Notes: generated from the letters alone by a model not told the origin. 62,656 bases of DNA from Bacillus spongiae (GCF_037120725.1 NZ_JBBAXC010000011.1:1-62656); one strand, 5' to 3'; positions 19,425-29,133 are shown, counted from the stretch's first letter. Made by a program: numbers and translations.

Positions 19425-20369
19425 TTAGACAATTTCTTCTGAATTTAATCTTGTTTTAGAACCGTTTTCCATTTTTATTAATTCTTCAAAGGAAGCGATT
19501 GCCACTTCTACTTGAGAATCGTCAGGTTCTTTAGTTGTTAATAGTTGTAACCAAAGACCTGGATAACCTAAAAATCGTAAAACAGGTACTTCCCGAAAGC
19601 GGTTTGTTAATTGTAAAACTTCAAACGATACACCTAAAACAACAGGGATAAGCGCTAGTCGATTCACAATTCTGACCCAAAGTGGATCAATTGGAACAAA
19701 CATATAAACAAATACTCCGACAAACACAGTGAAAATAATAAATGAGCTTCCACAGCGATAATGCAGGCGAGATTGTGCTTGAACATTCTCGACGGATAAA
19801 GGTAAATTATTTTCATACGCGTTTATTACCTTATGCTCAGCTCCATGATATTGAAAAACCCGTTTAATAAGGGGCGTTAAACTGATGGCGTATATATAAA
19901 CAAGCAATAATACCAGCTTGAAAAGGCCCTCAAGAAAAATTTGTGTGTAGTAACCTGGGAAAATCGGACTTAATAGCTCTGCTAAAAACAAAGGGATGAG
20001 CGTAAATAACGTTTTTCCAAAGATAAATGAAAGAACACCAACTGCTGCTACTCCGAGAATCATCGTTAGTTTGCTGACCTCTTCGGATTTTACGGTTCCA
20101 TCATCTTTCGGGTCGACGTCATATCGTTCGGTTGAGAAGTTTAAATGTTTTGAACCATTTGCACTTGCTTCAACTATTGCCACGACACCACGTAAAAAAG
20201 GGATTTTTTTGAGCTTTTGAATAAGTGGTTTTGACTTTCGTGGAGAGTGGAAATAATCAAGAGAACCATCCTTCCTTCGAATCGCTGTAACGGTATGTTT
20301 TTTTCCACCAAACATAACCCCTTCTACAACTGCCTGACCACCATAAACAGGTTTTTGTTTATTGTCCAT
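19425..20369 (-). CDS. yqhQ: YqhQ, DUF1385 polytopic membrane protein
   Basis: Integral membrane protein of 314 residues in the DUF1385 family. It shows GGQAVVEGVMFGG at the N-terminus, the FQYHGAEHKVINAYE motif in the middle, and several hydrophobic helices. B. subtilis YqhQ has a similar length of about 318. I use ATG 20369; an upstream GTG at 20435 would add an unconserved leader. The function is not established. Confidence 0.88.
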   Translation of the reverse strand: MDNKQKPVYGGQAVVEGVMFGGKKHTVTAIRRKDGSLDYFHSPRKSKPLIQKLKKIPFLRGVVAIVEASANGSKHLNFSTERYDVDPKDDGTVKSEEVSKLTMILGVAAVGVLSFIFGKTLFTLIPLFLAELLSPIFPGYYTQIFLEGLFKLVLLLVYIYAISLTPLIKRVFQYHGAEHKVINAYENNLPLSVENVQAQSRLHYRCGSSFIIFTVFVGVFVYMFVPIDPLWVRIVNRLALIPVVLGVSFEVLQLTNRFREVPVLRFLGYPGLWLQLLTTKEPDDSQVEVAIASFEELIKMENGSKTRLNSEEIV

Positions 20370-20533
20370 TTTATACACCAACCTATTGTTATTCTTAACT
20401 GTTATATTTCTCAATTTTAAGAGAGTTATTACCATTCTACTAAAAAAAGTTTCAATAAACTAGGAAAAGAATTTCAGTAAAGTTTCGGAAGGAATTTAAG
20501 AAACTGGACATAATGATGGTAGGAGGTGTACTG

Positions 20534-21061
20534 ATGGCAGAAAAAAAAGAAACAGATAAATTAGAGCAAAATCAAAAAGAAAAACCAATACCATTTCTGC
20601 TGAACGTCGTATTAACTGGTTTTATTGGTGGAGTGTTATGGAGTGGTATAGCCTATTTTACGTATATATTCCATTTTACAACAATTAGTCCTAATATTTT
20701 CTTTGAACCTTGGGCTGCAGGAGAGTGGAAAGACTCTTGGATTGGAATACTATTATCGATTATTGGCTATGGAATCGTATCAATAGGAGCAGCATTAATT
20801 TATTATGGCCTCTTTCGAAAATTACGATCGATGTGGGTAGGAGCAGCCTACGGAATCGGATTGTTTTTGATCGTCATCTTGTTGCTAAATCCCTTATTTA
20901 AGAGCATGAAGTCCTTGACTGAGTTGGACATAAATACACTTATTACGTGTGTATGTATCTATTTATTGTACGGAGTTTTTATTGGTTTTTCTATATCGTA
21001 TGAAGAAGAAGAACGAATGAACCAGGAGCAACAACAGGGAAAAGATGTGAGTCAGAATTAA
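20534..21061 (+). CDS. yqhR: YqhR family membrane protein
   Basis: A 175-residue membrane protein with four hydrophobic segments between charged, hydrophilic ends, matching YqhR. The start is ATG 20534 behind TAGGAGGTG; the frame is open from 20513. It is divergent from yqhQ, so the 160-nt gap should hold both promoters. The function is unknown. Confidence 0.8.
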   Translation: MAEKKETDKLEQNQKEKPIPFLLNVVLTGFIGGVLWSGIAYFTYIFHFTTISPNIFFEPWAAGEWKDSWIGILLSIIGYGIVSIGAALIYYGLFRKLRSMWVGAAYGIGLFLIVILLLNPLFKSMKSLTELDINTLITCVCIYLLYGVFIGFSISYEEEERMNQEQQQGKDVSQN

Positions 21062-21104
21062 AGAAAAGGGAATATTGTTAGTTCTTCAATAAAGGATTAT
21101 GGTA

Positions 21105-21133
21105 GAATGTTCTTGATGAACATTCTTTTTTTC
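21105..21133 (+). terminator. Intrinsic terminator between yqhR and aroQ
   Basis: The 8-bp stem GAATGTTC (21105-21112) with GAACATTC (21118-21125), a 5-nt loop and a run of seven T. It ends 11 nt before aroQ, so it could also act as a leader attenuator for the aroQ-yqhT-efp block. Confidence 0.75.
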
Positions 21134-21143
21134 GGGTGATACG

Positions 21144-21587
21144 ATGGATAAGTTGTTACTATTGAACGGTCCTAACCTTAATCGGTTAGGAAAAAGAGAA
21201 CCAACGATTTACGGTTTTACCACGCTTAAAGAGCTGGAGAAAACAGTAGAAAAGCAGGCGTTACAATGGGGATATCATTTGGAGTCTCTTCAATCTAATC
21301 ATGAAGGAGATCTCATTGATGCACTTCATGATGCAGAAGATAGAGAGATGAAGGGAGTAATTATTAATCCTGGTGCGTTAACACATTATAGTTATGCACT
21401 GAGAGATGCGATTTCTTCTATTTCAATCCCAGTCGTGGAAGTACATATATCAAATATTCATGCCCGTGAACCTTTTCGACATGAGTCAGTTACGGCACCG
21501 GTCACAAAGGGACAGATTGTTGGGTTTGGATTATTTGGTTACGAACTAGCATTAAAAGCCTTAATTCAATTTATTAAAGGAGTGTAA
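21144..21587 (+). CDS. aroQ: Type II 3-dehydroquinate dehydratase
   Basis: Converts 3-dehydroquinate to 3-dehydroshikimate, two steps before the shikimate kinase encoded at 4.4 kb. The 147-residue protein has the LLLNGPNLNRLGKREPTIYG start with the catalytic Tyr, the QSNHEGDLIDALH and NPGALTHYSYALRDA segments, and EVHISNIHAREPFRHES with the active-site His. Confidence 0.97.
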   Translation: MDKLLLLNGPNLNRLGKREPTIYGFTTLKELEKTVEKQALQWGYHLESLQSNHEGDLIDALHDAEDREMKGVIINPGALTHYSYALRDAISSISIPVVEVHISNIHAREPFRHESVTAPVTKGQIVGFGLFGYELALKALIQFIKGV

Positions 21588-21591
21588 GAAA

Positions 21592-22656
21592 ATGAGCAAA
21601 TTAGCCAAACTAAGAGAGCAGTTCGATAAAGAAAATATTGATGGAATGCTTCTTACAAGTACATATAATCGCCGATATATGACGAATTTCACAGGGTCAA
21701 CAGGTGTAGCCCTTATTACAAAAAGTAAAGCGTTATTTATTACTGATTTTCGTTATACAGAGCAAGCTACAGATCAGTGTGAAGGCTTTGATATTATCGA
21801 ACATAAAGGTGGTCCTATCGTAGCAGAAGTAGCCAAGCAAGTGAAGGAACTGGATGTAAAAAAACTCGGTTTTGAGAAAGATCATGTAACGTTTGCCACG
21901 TATGCTCAATATAATCAGGAGGTTCAAGCAGAGCTAGTTCCTGTTTCTGGAATGGTGGAAAACTTACGCTTGATTAAGACTCCTTCAGAGATTAAGATAT
22001 TAAAGGAAGCTGCGGATATCGCTGATGCAGCATTCAAGCATATTCTTGATTTTATTGCACCTGGTAAAACAGAGCTGGAAGTTTCTAATGAGCTTGAATT
22101 TTTTATGAGAAAGTGCGGTGCCACTTCATCTTCCTTTGATATCATTGTGGCTTCTGGTAAACGCTCTGCCCTTCCTCATGGTGTAGCCTCCAATAAAGTG
22201 ATTGAAAAAGGCGATTTTATCACACTTGATTATGGTGCATACTATAAGGGATACGCGTCAGATATGACTCGAACAGTAGCTGTTGGACAACCGAGTGATA
22301 AGCTAGTCGAAATATACCAAGTTGTTCTTGATTCTCAATTAAAAGCCATGGATGAAATTAAACCTGGTATGACGGGAATCGAAGCGGATGCTATTTCCCG
22401 TGATTACATAAAAGAAAAAGGGTATGGTGACTATTTCGGACATTCGTTAGGACATGGAATTGGACTTGAAGTGCATGAGGGGCCTGGTCTGTCATTCCGT
22501 TCCAATACGGTGCTTGAACCAGGAATGGTTGTAACGGTTGAACCAGGGATTTACCTAAAAGGAATCGGCGGTGTTAGAATTGAAGATGATACCGTTATCA
22601 CTGAAAATGGGAATGAAACACTGACACACTCAACAAAAGATTTAATTATATTGTAA
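21592..22656 (+). CDS. yqhT: Xaa-Pro dipeptidase/aminopeptidase YqhT
   Basis: Metallopeptidase of family M24 (pita-bread fold), 354 residues, acting on peptides with proline in the second position. The metal ligands are visible in [39 protein letters not shown] and GVRIEDD. It is 4 nt after aroQ and 20 nt before efp. This order is conserved in Bacillus, and the enzyme may recycle proline-rich peptides. Confidence 0.92.
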   Translation: MSKLAKLREQFDKENIDGMLLTSTYNRRYMTNFTGSTGVALITKSKALFITDFRYTEQATDQCEGFDIIEHKGGPIVAEVAKQVKELDVKKLGFEKDHVTFATYAQYNQEVQAELVPVSGMVENLRLIKTPSEIKILKEAADIADAAFKHILDFIAPGKTELEVSNELEFFMRKCGATSSSFDIIVASGKRSALPHGVASNKVIEKGDFITLDYGAYYKGYASDMTRTVAVGQPSDKLVEIYQVVLDSQLKAMDEIKPGMTGIEADAISRDYIKEKGYGDYFGHSLGHGIGLEVHEGPGLSFRSNTVLEPGMVVTVEPGIYLKGIGGVRIEDDTVITENGNETLTHSTKDLIIL

Positions 22657-22676
22657 TAGGTACAGGAGGATTTACG

Positions 22677-23234
22677 ATGATCTCAGTAAATGATTTTCGC
22701 ACAGGTTTAACAATTGAAGTGGACAATGGTATTTGGCGAGTAATTGAATTTCAACACGTAAAACCAGGTAAAGGTGCAGCGTTTGTTCGTTCGAAATTAC
22801 GTAACCTACGCAACGGAGCTATCCAAGAAAAGACATTCCGTGCAGGGGAAAAAGTGGCAAAAGCCCAAATTGATAATCGGAAAATGCAGTATTTGTACGC
22901 TAATGGTGATATGCATGTGTTTATGGATAATCAATCTTATGAACAAATCGAGCTTGCTTCATCGGCAATTGAGTATGAACTAAAGTTTTTAAAAGAAAAT
23001 ATGGAAGTTCAGATTATGATGTATCAAGCAGAGACGATTGGAATAGAGCTACCTAACACAGTAGAACTAACTGTTACAGAAACGGAGCCAGGAATCAAAG
23101 GAGATACAGCTTCAGGTGGTTCAAAACCAGCAACAGTTGAAACAGGTTTAACGGTTCAAGTTCCGTTCTTTGTAAATGAAGGTGATGTTCTTGTCGTGAA
23201 TACAACAGATGCGAGCTATGTTTCTAGAGCATAA
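22677..23234 (+). CDS. efp: Translation elongation factor P
   Basis: Rescues ribosomes stalled on polyproline stretches. The 185-residue protein has the KOW-like N-terminal domain with the loop [13 protein letters not shown], whose lysine is the residue modified in Bacillus, then two OB domains ending in [17 protein letters not shown]. It follows yqhT with a strong AGGAGG site. Confidence 0.97.
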   Translation: MISVNDFRTGLTIEVDNGIWRVIEFQHVKPGKGAAFVRSKLRNLRNGAIQEKTFRAGEKVAKAQIDNRKMQYLYANGDMHVFMDNQSYEQIELASSAIEYELKFLKENMEVQIMMYQAETIGIELPNTVELTVTETEPGIKGDTASGGSKPATVETGLTVQVPFFVNEGDVLVVNTTDASYVSRA

Positions 23235-23255
23235 TCGAAATTATCTAATATTTGC

Positions 23256-23286
23256 GCTAGGGTGAGAAATCACTCCTAGCCTTTTT
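23256..23286 (+). terminator. Intrinsic terminator after efp
   Basis: A stem of GCTAGGGTGA with TCACTCCTAGC around GAAA, with one bulge, followed by CTTTTTATT. Confidence 0.8.
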
Positions 23287-23337
23287 ATTATGACCAAAGC
23301 ATAAGAAGGCAAAATAGATGAAATGAATATCAAATGT

Positions 23338-23371
23338 AAGGAGAGGCTGTATTGTAGCCTCTCCTTTTTCT
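23338..23371 (+). terminator. Second intrinsic terminator before spoIIIA
   Basis: The 11-bp stem AAGGAGAGGCT (23338-23348) with AGCCTCTCCTT (23356-23366) and a T run. It isolates the spoIIIA operon, which is under sporulation control, from read-through. Confidence 0.85.
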
Positions 23372-23437
23372 TTGTCATAAATCTACTCTAGTAGAATACA
23401 TTTTAAGTATCGGGAGGCTTGTCAAAGGAGGAGGGAC

Positions 23438-24361
23438 ATGGAGGAAATATACGCTATTTTACCTAAAGCCATTAAAGAATACATTACTACATTACCTCAA
23501 ACGGTATTAGATCATCTTGAGGAAATTCGAATTAGAGTTCAGCGACCGCTTGAAGTAATTTCTCAAGGAAAACCTCTTTTCTTATCTTATATCATTCGCG
23601 AAGAGGATGCTGAGGCACTGATTAATAGATTGGCACAATATTCATTTTATACGTTAGAAGAAGAACTTAAGAGGGGATATATTACGATTGCAGGTGGGCA
23701 CCGAGTGGGGCTTGCTGGAAAAGTAATATTAGAGCATGGTGAGGTAAAGGCAATTCGTCAGCTCTCTTCATTTAATATACGTGTAGCAAGACAAAAATCA
23801 GGGATTGCAATGCCGCTTATCCCTTACTTGTACGAGAACAGATGGATGCACACCATGATTATTGGTGCACCTCAAACAGGTAAAACAACGTTATTACGTG
23901 ATATTGCACGTATTCTTTCTACAGGAGTTGAAGAGAAGCAGCTAGATGCAAAAAAAGTGGGAATTGTCGATGAACGGTCGGAAATTGCGGGGTGTGTAAA
24001 TGGCGTCCCTCAATTAGCCTTTGGACCTCGAGTTGACGTTTTGGATGCATGCCCTAAAGCTGAAGGGATGATGATGATGATTCGTTCCATGAGCCCAGAT
24101 GTTTTGGTAGTGGATGAAATTGGTCGAGAGGAAGATGCCAGGGCTATTTTGGAAGCTGTAAATGCGGGAATTACCTTATTCATGACGACACATGGCCATT
24201 CGTTTAGCGATATAAAAAAGCGACCGATACTCCGTGAAATCATCAACTTAGGAATCATTGACAGATATATTGAGCTTTCTAGAAAAACAGGGCCTGGTAC
24301 AATTTCGACCATTCGGGATCATGAAGGTAAAGGCTTCTTAAAAGAAGTGAGTGTGACATAA
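23438..24361 (+). CDS. spoIIIAA: SpoIIIAA, AAA+ ATPase of the forespore feeding-tube complex
   Basis: Mother-cell secretion-type ATPase of the SpoIIIA-SpoIIQ channel that keeps the engulfed forespore active. The 307-residue protein has a Walker A GAPQTGKTT (about residue 144), EIGREEDARAI as a Walker B region, and the GGHRVGLAGK segment typical of SpoIIIAA. It is first of eight genes and follows an AAAGGAGGAG site. Confidence 0.96.
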   Translation: MEEIYAILPKAIKEYITTLPQTVLDHLEEIRIRVQRPLEVISQGKPLFLSYIIREEDAEALINRLAQYSFYTLEEELKRGYITIAGGHRVGLAGKVILEHGEVKAIRQLSSFNIRVARQKSGIAMPLIPYLYENRWMHTMIIGAPQTGKTTLLRDIARILSTGVEEKQLDAKKVGIVDERSEIAGCVNGVPQLAFGPRVDVLDACPKAEGMMMMIRSMSPDVLVVDEIGREEDARAILEAVNAGITLFMTTHGHSFSDIKKRPILREIINLGIIDRYIELSRKTGPGTISTIRDHEGKGFLKEVSVT

Positions 24362-24363
24362 AT

Positions 24364-24879
24364 ATGTTTAAACTACTAGGGGCTGTTTTTATCCTCCTAT
24401 CTACAACTTGGGTTGGATTTGAAGCATCAAAATATTTGAGTGAACGACCGAGACAGTTACGACTATTAAGATCCGCTCTTCAATCCTTAGAAGCGGAAAT
24501 AATGTTTGGGCATACACCATTACATGAAGCGACTAGAAAACTCTCCAAACAGCTTCAAAAGCCGGTCTCTTGGATATTTGAAACATTTTCTGAAAAGCTT
24601 ACAACGGAAGAAACAACGGTGAAAGAAGCTTGGGAAAAAAGTTTAGATGAGGTTTGGAAGCTAACCGCGTTTCGCCATGGTGAGTATGAAGTGATGAAGC
24701 AGTTTGGTGAAAATTTAGGCCGCCATGATCTTCACACCCAGCAAAAACACATAATATTAGCTTTGACCCATTTAGAGCGTGAGGAGGAAGATGCAAGGGA
24801 CAAGCAGTTTCGGTATGAGAAAATGGCCAAAAGTCTTGGAGTTCTCAGTGGGTTATTGTTAATCATTTTACTGGTATAA
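24364..24879 (+). CDS. spoIIIAB: SpoIIIAB, stage III sporulation membrane protein
   Basis: A 171-residue protein with an N-terminal and a C-terminal membrane helix and a helical domain between, related to GspF-type secretion platform proteins. It starts 2 nt after spoIIIAA and belongs to the mother-cell side of the feeding-tube complex. Confidence 0.94.
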   Translation: MFKLLGAVFILLSTTWVGFEASKYLSERPRQLRLLRSALQSLEAEIMFGHTPLHEATRKLSKQLQKPVSWIFETFSEKLTTEETTVKEAWEKSLDEVWKLTAFRHGEYEVMKQFGENLGRHDLHTQQKHIILALTHLEREEEDARDKQFRYEKMAKSLGVLSGLLLIILLV

Positions 24880-24896
24880 AGGAGGGCGTGGGAAGA

Positions 24897-25103
24897 ATGG
24901 GTTTAGATGTTGATATTATTTTTAAAATTGCAGGAGTCGGAATTGTGGTGGCCTTTCTTCATACTATTCTCGACCAAGTAGGGAAGAAGGAATATTCCCA
25001 ATGGGTCACATTATTAGGCTTTATTTACATTCTATTTATGGTTGCTTCCATCGTAGACGATTTGTTTCAAAAAATTAAATCAGTATTCCTCTTTCAAGGG
25101 TAA
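24897..25103 (+). CDS. spoIIIAC: SpoIIIAC, small membrane protein of the SpoIIIA complex
   Basis: A 68-residue protein with two transmembrane helices, almost identical in pattern to B. subtilis SpoIIIAC (IAGVGIVVAFLHTILDQ and TLLGFIYILFMVA). I start at ATG 24897, preceded by GGAGGGCGTGGGAAGA; a GTG at 24888 lies inside the ribosome site. Confidence 0.95.
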   Translation: MGLDVDIIFKIAGVGIVVAFLHTILDQVGKKEYSQWVTLLGFIYILFMVASIVDDLFQKIKSVFLFQG

Positions 25104-25117
25104 AGGAGGGAAAGGCG

Positions 25118-25510
25118 ATTGAAATTCTTCAAATAGTAGGACTAGCCTTTATTGGTACATTTTTAGCCTTAATAGTGAAGGAAGAAAAACCTAACTTTGC
25201 CTTCTTGCTCGTTGTATTTGTTGGGTGTACGATATTTCTGTTTTTAATTGATCAAATTTATATGATCATTTCAATGATTCAGCGTATAGCGGTCAACGCA
25301 AATATAAACATGATTTACTTAGAAACGATTCTAAAAATCATAGGAATCGCTTATATTGCAGAGTTTGCTTCACAAATTACAAGAGATGCAGGACAGGGGG
25401 CAATCGCTTCAAAAGTAGAACTTGCAGGAAAAATCTTAATTTTAGCTATGGCTGTGCCAATATTAACAGTAATTATCGAGACGATAATCAACATGATTCC
25501 GAATAGTTAA
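25118..25510 (+). CDS. spoIIIAD: SpoIIIAD, with an apparent ATT start codon
   Basis: Membrane protein of the SpoIIIA complex, ending in DAGQGAIASKVELAGKILIL and a hydrophobic helix. The first conventional start codon, GTG 25175, would remove the first membrane helix. The conserved reading frame extends upstream through residues EILQIVGLAF to ATT 25118, which stands 8 nt after AAGGAGG. There is no ATG, GTG or TTG between that ribosome site and GTG 25175 in this frame. With ATT as start the protein has 130 residues, against 133 in B. subtilis. Confidence 0.88.
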   Translation: MEILQIVGLAFIGTFLALIVKEEKPNFAFLLVVFVGCTIFLFLIDQIYMIISMIQRIAVNANINMIYLETILKIIGIAYIAEFASQITRDAGQGAIASKVELAGKILILAMAVPILTVIIETIINMIPNS

Positions 25511-25537
25511 TATCGCTGGAAAAATGAGGTGGGATCA

Positions 25538-26719
25538 TTGCGTGTAAAAGTCGCTGTTCTCTTCGTTCTTACCTCTCTACTCTTGCTCACTTCAAGTGTA
25601 CAAGCTGTAGAGAATGATGAACAAAACGAAGAGCATGAACTAGTAGAAGAACAATTGGATCAGCTAGGAGTTCAAGAACTGAAAGTATTTTGGGAGGATG
25701 TTTTACAAAAGTATGGAGGGTACTTACCGGAGAGCCAAAGAGGCAGTTTAATAGATTTTATAAAAGGGGAAAAAACGTTTTCTTTCGATCAATGGATAAA
25801 AGGAATACTGAGGTTTACTTTTCAAGAGGTCCTCTTAAATAGCAAGCTCTTAGGAACTTTAATCATACTAACTATTTTTAGTATGTTTTTACAATCATTA
25901 CAATCTGCATTTGAGAATGGGACAGTAAGCAAAGTGGCCTATGCGATTGTCTATTTAGTACTGATTATTATTGCGTTAAATAGCTTTCATGTGGCGATTG
26001 ATTATACGATCGAGACAATCGACACAATGATACAGTTTATTTTAGCCTTAATTCCGTTGCTTCTAGCTTTAATTGCTTCATCAGGAGGAGTAGTGTCAGC
26101 TACATTTTTTCACCCAGTTATTATCTTCTTGATGAATACGAGTGGTCTAATGGTTCAATATGTTGTTCTCCCCTTACTATTTTTATCCGCTTTGTTAAGT
26201 ATCGTTTCGACGATTAATGAGGAATACAAGGTGACGCAATTAGCTAATTTACTCCGAACGTGGAGCATCGGTTTGCTAGGTGCTTTTATGACCATTTTTT
26301 TAGGTGTACTTTCTGTCCAAGGAACGACTACAGCCGTAACAGATGGAATCACCATTCGAACAGCTAAATTTGTCACAGGAAATTTTATACCCGTGATTGG
26401 ACGAATGTTTACAGATGCAGCCGATACGATCATCAGTGCCTCAGTGCTATTAAAAAATACAGTGGGAATCGCAGGGGTGGTTATATTACTTATGATAGCA
26501 GCATTTCCTGCTATACAAATCTTGGTGATTGCCTTTATATATAAATTTGCAGCGGCCCTATTACAGCCAATTGGTGGCGGTCCTGTCATCCTTTGTTTAG
26601 ATATCATTGCGAAAAGTGTAATGTATGTTTTTGCTGCGTTAGCCATTGTATCATTTATGTTCTTTTTAAGTCTTACAATCATGATAGCTGCCGGAAATAT
26701 TACTTTAATGGTCCGATAG
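25538..26719 (+). CDS. spoIIIAE: SpoIIIAE, polytopic membrane protein of the SpoIIIA complex
   Basis: A 393-residue protein with an N-terminal signal-like helix (LFVLTSLLLLTSSVQA), a soluble region rich in Glu, and about six to seven membrane helices in the C-terminal two thirds. It is the largest subunit of the feeding-tube complex. TTG 25538 after GAGGTGG is the likeliest start; GTG 25529 overlaps the ribosome site. Confidence 0.93.
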   Translation: MRVKVAVLFVLTSLLLLTSSVQAVENDEQNEEHELVEEQLDQLGVQELKVFWEDVLQKYGGYLPESQRGSLIDFIKGEKTFSFDQWIKGILRFTFQEVLLNSKLLGTLIILTIFSMFLQSLQSAFENGTVSKVAYAIVYLVLIIIALNSFHVAIDYTIETIDTMIQFILALIPLLLALIASSGGVVSATFFHPVIIFLMNTSGLMVQYVVLPLLFLSALLSIVSTINEEYKVTQLANLLRTWSIGLLGAFMTIFLGVLSVQGTTTAVTDGITIRTAKFVTGNFIPVIGRMFTDAADTIISASVLLKNTVGIAGVVILLMIAAFPAIQILVIAFIYKFAAALLQPIGGGPVILCLDIIAKSVMYVFAALAIVSFMFFLSLTIMIAAGNITLMVR

Positions 26720-26729
26720 GGGGGATATG

Positions 26730-27347
26730 ATGTCATTTTTGACAGAGTGGATAACGAATATCATTTTATTTGTTTTGCTTGCGACGGTCGTGGATATGCT
26801 TTTGCCAAGCTCTGTCATGAAAAAATACACCAAAATAGTTGTTGGACTTCTACTAATCACGATTATTCTTACACCATTATTTCAATTTTTAGCTAGTGAT
26901 TTTGAAGAAGTAATAGCAAAAGTCCAATTCCAAAATGGGAATGACGAGGAAAAAGTAGAAAATTTAATTGAAATGAAGAAAAAAGAAATACAAGCATCAC
27001 AAGATGCATATATTTTAGAACAGATGGCTGTCCAAATGAAAGAAGAAGCTCAAAGGGTGTTGGGCGACGAACAAAACTGGGTGATTACGAACATTGAATT
27101 ACAGGTACATGATTTGTCCACTATTCCAGACGGATTGTCTACTATTTCAGTCTTTTTATCAGAGAACAACACAAATGATGAAATTGCCCCTGTACAACCA
27201 GTCTCTATTAACACAACAACCCCTTTGAAGAAAGCAACAGAGAAATGGAAGGAGTTATCTCAGGAGCTTGCTCAAATTTGGGAAGTGGAGACAGAGAAAA
27301 TCAGTATTTATGAGGAAAGGAGGGCAGAACCAGACAATGAGCCATAA
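26730..27347 (+). CDS. spoIIIAF: SpoIIIAF, stage III sporulation protein
   Basis: Two N-terminal membrane helices (MSFLTEWITNIILFVLLATV and a second near residue 40) followed by a soluble ring-building-type domain. I use ATG 26730, which matches the family N-terminus; ATG 26727 directly precedes it. It overlaps spoIIIAG by 11 nt. Confidence 0.92.
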   Translation: MSFLTEWITNIILFVLLATVVDMLLPSSVMKKYTKIVVGLLLITIILTPLFQFLASDFEEVIAKVQFQNGNDEEKVENLIEMKKKEIQASQDAYILEQMAVQMKEEAQRVLGDEQNWVITNIELQVHDLSTIPDGLSTISVFLSENNTNDEIAPVQPVSINTTTPLKKATEKWKELSQELAQIWEVETEKISIYEERRAEPDNEP

Positions 27348-27987
27348 AAACGATCCTTTCGAATGGTTAAAAAAAACGTTAAAAACAAACGATGAGCGTG
27401 ATGGAGGGAAGAAACTAAACTTAAAATTTTACGTGCCTATCATTTTATTAATCGGGATTGCGTTTATGCTGATAAGCAATATATGGACACAAGGAGCAAA
27501 TGGAGACAAGGCTGAAGTGGTTACGAAAGAAGAGGATGTTGACACTGTCGAAACATTTGGGACCTCTTCAAAAGAGCAACCGAAAACAATTCAAGATTAC
27601 GAGCATCAGTATGAAAGTAAGTTGACCAAAGCGTTAGAAGAGGTCATCGGCATCGGTGAGGTAGCGGTTTATGTAAATGTGGATGCTACAGAGTTAAAAG
27701 TATATGAAAAAAATTCAAATTCCCAACAACAAACCACAACAGAAGTCGATCGTGAAGGTGGCCAAAGGAAAATAGAGGACGAATCGAGAGACGATCAAAT
27801 TGTGATTATACGAGACGGGGAGAAGGAAGTCCCTTTGATTGTTGAAACGAAAAAACCTCCCATTCGTGGTGTTTTAATCATTGCGAAAGGAGCGGAGAAT
27901 GTGCAAGTGAAAAAATGGATTAAAGAAGCAGTAACTAGTGTGTTTAATATTGGCAGCCATCAAGTATCGGTCATGCCAAAACAATAA
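27337..27987 (+). CDS. spoIIIAG: SpoIIIAG, ring-forming protein of the SpoIIIA-SpoIIQ channel
   Basis: A 216-residue protein with one membrane helix (about residues 32-50, FYVPIILLIGIAFMLIS) and a C-terminal domain. SpoIIIAG of B. subtilis forms a large ring in the intermembrane space. The insertion between the ring-building strands, rich in Glu, Asp and Arg, is present. ATG 27337 is the most family-like start; ATG 27310 is possible. Confidence 0.92.
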   Translation: MSHKNDPFEWLKKTLKTNDERDGGKKLNLKFYVPIILLIGIAFMLISNIWTQGANGDKAEVVTKEEDVDTVETFGTSSKEQPKTIQDYEHQYESKLTKALEEVIGIGEVAVYVNVDATELKVYEKNSNSQQQTTTEVDREGGQRKIEDESRDDQIVIIRDGEKEVPLIVETKKPPIRGVLIIAKGAENVQVKKWIKEAVTSVFNIGSHQVSVMPKQ

Positions 27988-28002
27988 AAGGGGGATCCAT
28001 TC

Positions 28003-28590
28003 ATGTTGCTAAAGAAACAAACCGTTTGGTTATTAACGATGTTAAGTCTTGTTGTTGTTTTATCTGTATATTACGTTACATCACCACCGACAGATCCGGC
28101 TAGTTTGACTGCTTCTGAATCAGATGAGGATGACGCTAATTTAAATGAAGATGCAGGGACAGAAGAGAACGGGGAAGCAATGACTGAGGATGAAATAAAC
28201 ATCATAACAGAAGTGACAGATGATGAGATGTTTACCGCTTTACGAATGGATATCCAAGAAGAAAGAGACAAGAGATTAAGCGACTTAACAGCCATCGTGG
28301 CTGCAACAGATGTTTCGTCTACTGAAAAAAATAAAGCGTATGAAGAAATGAAAGAAATAAGGGAATTAACAGAACAAGAAAAAATCTTAGAAGCTTTTAT
28401 TAAAGATAAAGGTTATAGCGATGTTCTTGTTCGGAATGTAGGAGATCAAATAAAAGTGACCATTAAAATGAATGGTTCTGAACATACTAAAAAAGAGGCA
28501 AATAATATAATGAGGATGGTAAGAGAAGAGCTAGGGAATGACGGTACTACAGTAGCAGTCGAATTTCAACCTACAAGTGAAAGTGAATAA
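28003..28590 (+). CDS. spoIIIAH: SpoIIIAH, partner of SpoIIQ
   Basis: A 195-residue protein with an N-terminal membrane helix (WLLTMLSLVVVLSVYYV), an acidic linker and a C-terminal YscJ/FliF-like domain that binds SpoIIQ across the intermembrane space and forms a ring. It is the last gene of the operon and is followed by a strong terminator. Confidence 0.95.
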   Translation: MLLKKQTVWLLTMLSLVVVLSVYYVTSPPTDPASLTASESDEDDANLNEDAGTEENGEAMTEDEINIITEVTDDEMFTALRMDIQEERDKRLSDLTAIVAATDVSSTEKNKAYEEMKEIRELTEQEKILEAFIKDKGYSDVLVRNVGDQIKVTIKMNGSEHTKKEANNIMRMVREELGNDGTTVAVEFQPTSESE

Positions 28591-28592
28591 GA

Positions 28593-28627
28593 AAAAAAAG
28601 CTGATTGTGAGCGCAATCAGCTTTTTT
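28593..28627 (+). terminator. Intrinsic terminator of the spoIIIA operon
   Basis: A stem of AAAAAGCTGATTG with CAATCAGCTTTTT around TGAGCG, followed by T residues. From 28628 to about 29100 I see no gene; the stretch is AT-rich without a convincing open frame or structure. Confidence 0.9.
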
Positions 28628-29109
28628 ATATGTGGACGGATTTAATCTATTTTCACGTGGAGAAAATAGTCAATAAGCCTTTCGTGCATAAATGATTTCT
28701 GATTTCCCATCACTATAATAGGCCGTAAGGAGGGATCTATCGTAAGTGAATAATACCTAAAAATGCGGGCCTTTACACATGTCTAGTAATTAAAAGCTAT
28801 TCAATAGTAAATTATCATTAGCTCATTCGAATTTCTATAATATATGCGGTTTCTTTAATAAACAACAAGCTAGTTGACTATAGTAAGATAGAGAGACACA
28901 GTTCGATTATTCAATAAGATGCTTTGCGGTGTTCGCTCTTACGTACTTCACTAGCTATCTTATTTACGACGAGCCATTTGGATGTTTTGTATCTATTCAT
29001 CTTAATAGGATAAATACGATAGGTAAGATGAGCGAACTTTTCCATTATTCTTAAATAATGTTGCGTTATTATTTAATATTGTTTAAAAAAAGTTTAAAAT
29101 AGAATAAAA

Positions 29110-29123
29110 TGAAAGCGCTTTAA
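29110..29123 (+). promoter_or_regulatory. Possible CcpA (cre) site upstream of accB
   Basis: TGAAAGCGCTTTAA matches the cre consensus TGWAANCGNTNWCA except for one base, and contains a 10-bp palindrome. It lies 11 bp upstream of the accB -35 hexamer, a position from which CcpA can activate. This is a motif match only. Confidence 0.5.
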
Positions 29124-29133
29124 AAATTCAAGA

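Noticed and set aside
25118-25180. A frameshift at the start of spoIIIAD
   Set aside because: Counting bases shows a continuous frame from ATT 25118 through the conserved first helix; only the start codon is unusual.
26155-26736. 193-codon frame opposite spoIIIAE
   Set aside because: Antisense shadow of a conserved membrane protein gene; no ribosome site and no recognisable domain.
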